A stretch of 34,259 nt of DNA from Bacteroidales bacterium (GTDB taxonomy: Bacteria > Bacteroidota > Bacteroidia > Bacteroidales > ML635J-15): positions 1 through 34,259 of the forward strand of contig JAQVOR010000025.1 of assembly GCA_028702535.1 (NCBI GenBank). Reading direction: 5' to 3'. The position numbers were made by a program, and so were the translations under genes. A model generated the notes under the pieces. That model saw only the letters and a program-made list of their open reading frames with translations. It was not told the DNA's origin and did no database searches. Below, piece by piece: positions 33,468 through 34,259 of this stretch; the first letter of the stretch is position 1; each line of letters starts with the position of its first letter.

Positions 33468-34259
33468 TTATTTTCCAATGTTAAAATATTTATCGTAGGT
33501 AATCCTGGGTATGAAATGCATTAAAGACATTAAATAAATCGGGACTTTAAAGATGTGTATCATATTATAAATTGTTTTGTAATCTCTAAAAGTTTTAGCA
33601 GGCAAATTCATATATTGGTCAAATTCTTCTCTTGTAATATCTAAACGCTTGATACATAAATCAATAATTTTTGGGTCTTCGATTGAATATACACCATGAG
33701 CTCGTTTTAGAGCATCTTCTCTTTTCATTTGACCAGAACGAACCATAGCAGAATCACTATTCATATTCATGTCAATATTAAACTTTACTCTATGTACGTA
33801 TTTTATTAAACTATGGTATAAATCGTCGAAATAATGAGCACCCGGATACACCCAATCAAGCTTTTCTTTAATAATTTTGTCGGCATCGTTCCTAATATAA
33901 TCGTAGTAGTACATTGGAGTGAAAGTTTTAATGCCTTTAACAACAGAATAATACAACAGCTCTTTTACTCCAAAATTAAAACCTGGGTCATCACTTTTCC
34001 ATTTCTTCAAATTCAAGTTTCCAAACTTATTGTGCACACTTTTTAGATATTTTCCATCAAAAAAAGACCAAGAAATTGGCTTTACTCCTTCCGTTCTAAA
34101 CGACTGCCCAATTAAAATATACTTTATATTCTCTTTGCATGCAACTCCATATAAAGATGATGCAATGCCAATATCGGTCCCCATATTCAGGTCGGGAGTT
34201 GATGCCTTTAAAAAATCTATTTTAAGCTCCTTAGCTTCTTGCCAATTACTGGTAATTGT
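33468..34259 (-). CDS. N-acetyl sugar amidotransferase (WbpG/PseA-like), N-terminus beyond window
   Basis: The C-terminal 263 residues of a PP-loop sugar amidotransferase. The frame stays open to position 34259 with no stop, so the ATG at 34184 is internal. Visible family phrases are TPDLNMGTDIGIASSLY, IKYILIGQSFRTEGVKPISW, the DGKYLKSVH and YDYIR stretches, WVYPGAHYFDD, and RSGQMKREDALKRA near the end. The cysteine knuckle and PP-loop would lie outside the window. Members convert an acetamido or carboxyl sugar to an amidine or amide with ammonia supplied by HisH/HisF-like partners; such partners may be encoded beyond the edge. It is the second amidotransferase in this locus and clearly differs from the fused enzyme at 16846. 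Confidence 0.87.
   Translation of the reverse strand, partial: TITSNWQEAKELKIDFLKASTPDLNMGTDIGIASSLYGVACKENIKYILIGQSFRTEGVKPISWSFFDGKYLKSVHNKFGNLNLKKWKSDDPGFNFGVKELLYYSVVKGIKTFTPMYYYDYIRNDADKIIKEKLDWVYPGAHYFDDLYHSLIKYVHRVKFNIDMNMNSDSAMVRSGQMKREDALKRAHGVYSIEDPKIIDLCIKRLDITREEFDQYMNLPAKTFRDYKTIYNMIHIFKVPIYLMSLMHFIPRITYDKYFNIGK

Noticed and set aside
34184..34184. ATG at 34184 as the true start of the right-edge gene
   Set aside because: The frame is open to the window end and the upstream residues continue the family pattern (TPDLNMGTD), so the gene is truncated.

Overview
The window is AT-rich DNA that looks like a chromosome fragment from a Bacteroidetes (Bacteroidota) bacterium. Four things point there. 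A secreted protein ends in a type IX secretion (T9SS) C-terminal sorting domain. A PorE-like TPR/beta-propeller/OmpA protein is present. Several intergenic regions carry the Bacteroidetes-type -7 element TAnnTTTG instead of a sigma70-like -10. The housekeeping proteins (DnaE, trigger factor, the SufE/DUF59 pair) resemble Bacteroidetes family members. I cannot fix the genus.

Layout. Positions 1-968 hold the end of a drug:H+ antiporter. Positions 1186-2808 encode a secreted protein with two DUF3494 (ice-binding-like) domains and a T9SS tail. Positions 3097-8037 are a housekeeping run on + (dnaE, trxA, sufE, DUF59/SUF gene), closed by a palindromic bidirectional terminator. On - follow tig and a tRNA-Leu(UAG), then a 512-base non-coding stretch with a 16-unit G-rich heptamer array, then an OmpA-type lipoprotein. 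On + come dxs and a large PorE-like envelope protein with an extra OmpA-like domain and a SPOR domain.

From 16133 to the right edge almost everything belongs to a surface-glycan locus. Block A (+, 16133-24858) is tightly packed: a DPM-like GT2, a glutaminase/PP-loop amidotransferase fusion, a large membrane protein, a UDP-glucuronate-4-epimerase-like SDR, the ABC exporter pair Wzm/Wzt, and a UbiA-superfamily membrane protein with a degraded first Asp motif. A DegT/DnrJ aminotransferase stands alone on -. Block B (+, 26197-30476) has a Gfo/Idh/MocA dehydrogenase, a second DPM-like GT2, a second large GT-C-like membrane protein and a small membrane-anchored protein of unknown function. Block C (-, 30467 to the edge) has a radical SAM protein, a NodU/CmcH carbamoyltransferase and a truncated WbpG/PseA-type sugar amidotransferase.

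Taken together, the locus probably makes an ABC-exported polysaccharide containing amino or uronic sugars that carry nitrogenous modifications (amidino/amide and carbamoyl groups). Some sugars may be added from polyprenyl-phosphate donors: each of two GT2 enzymes is paired with a GT-C-like membrane protein. The strongest candidates for little-described biology are the glutaminase-amidotransferase fusion, the UbiA-like gene inside a Wzm/Wzt operon, and the two-letter heptamer array. All functions are read from sequence motifs alone; no database search was possible.
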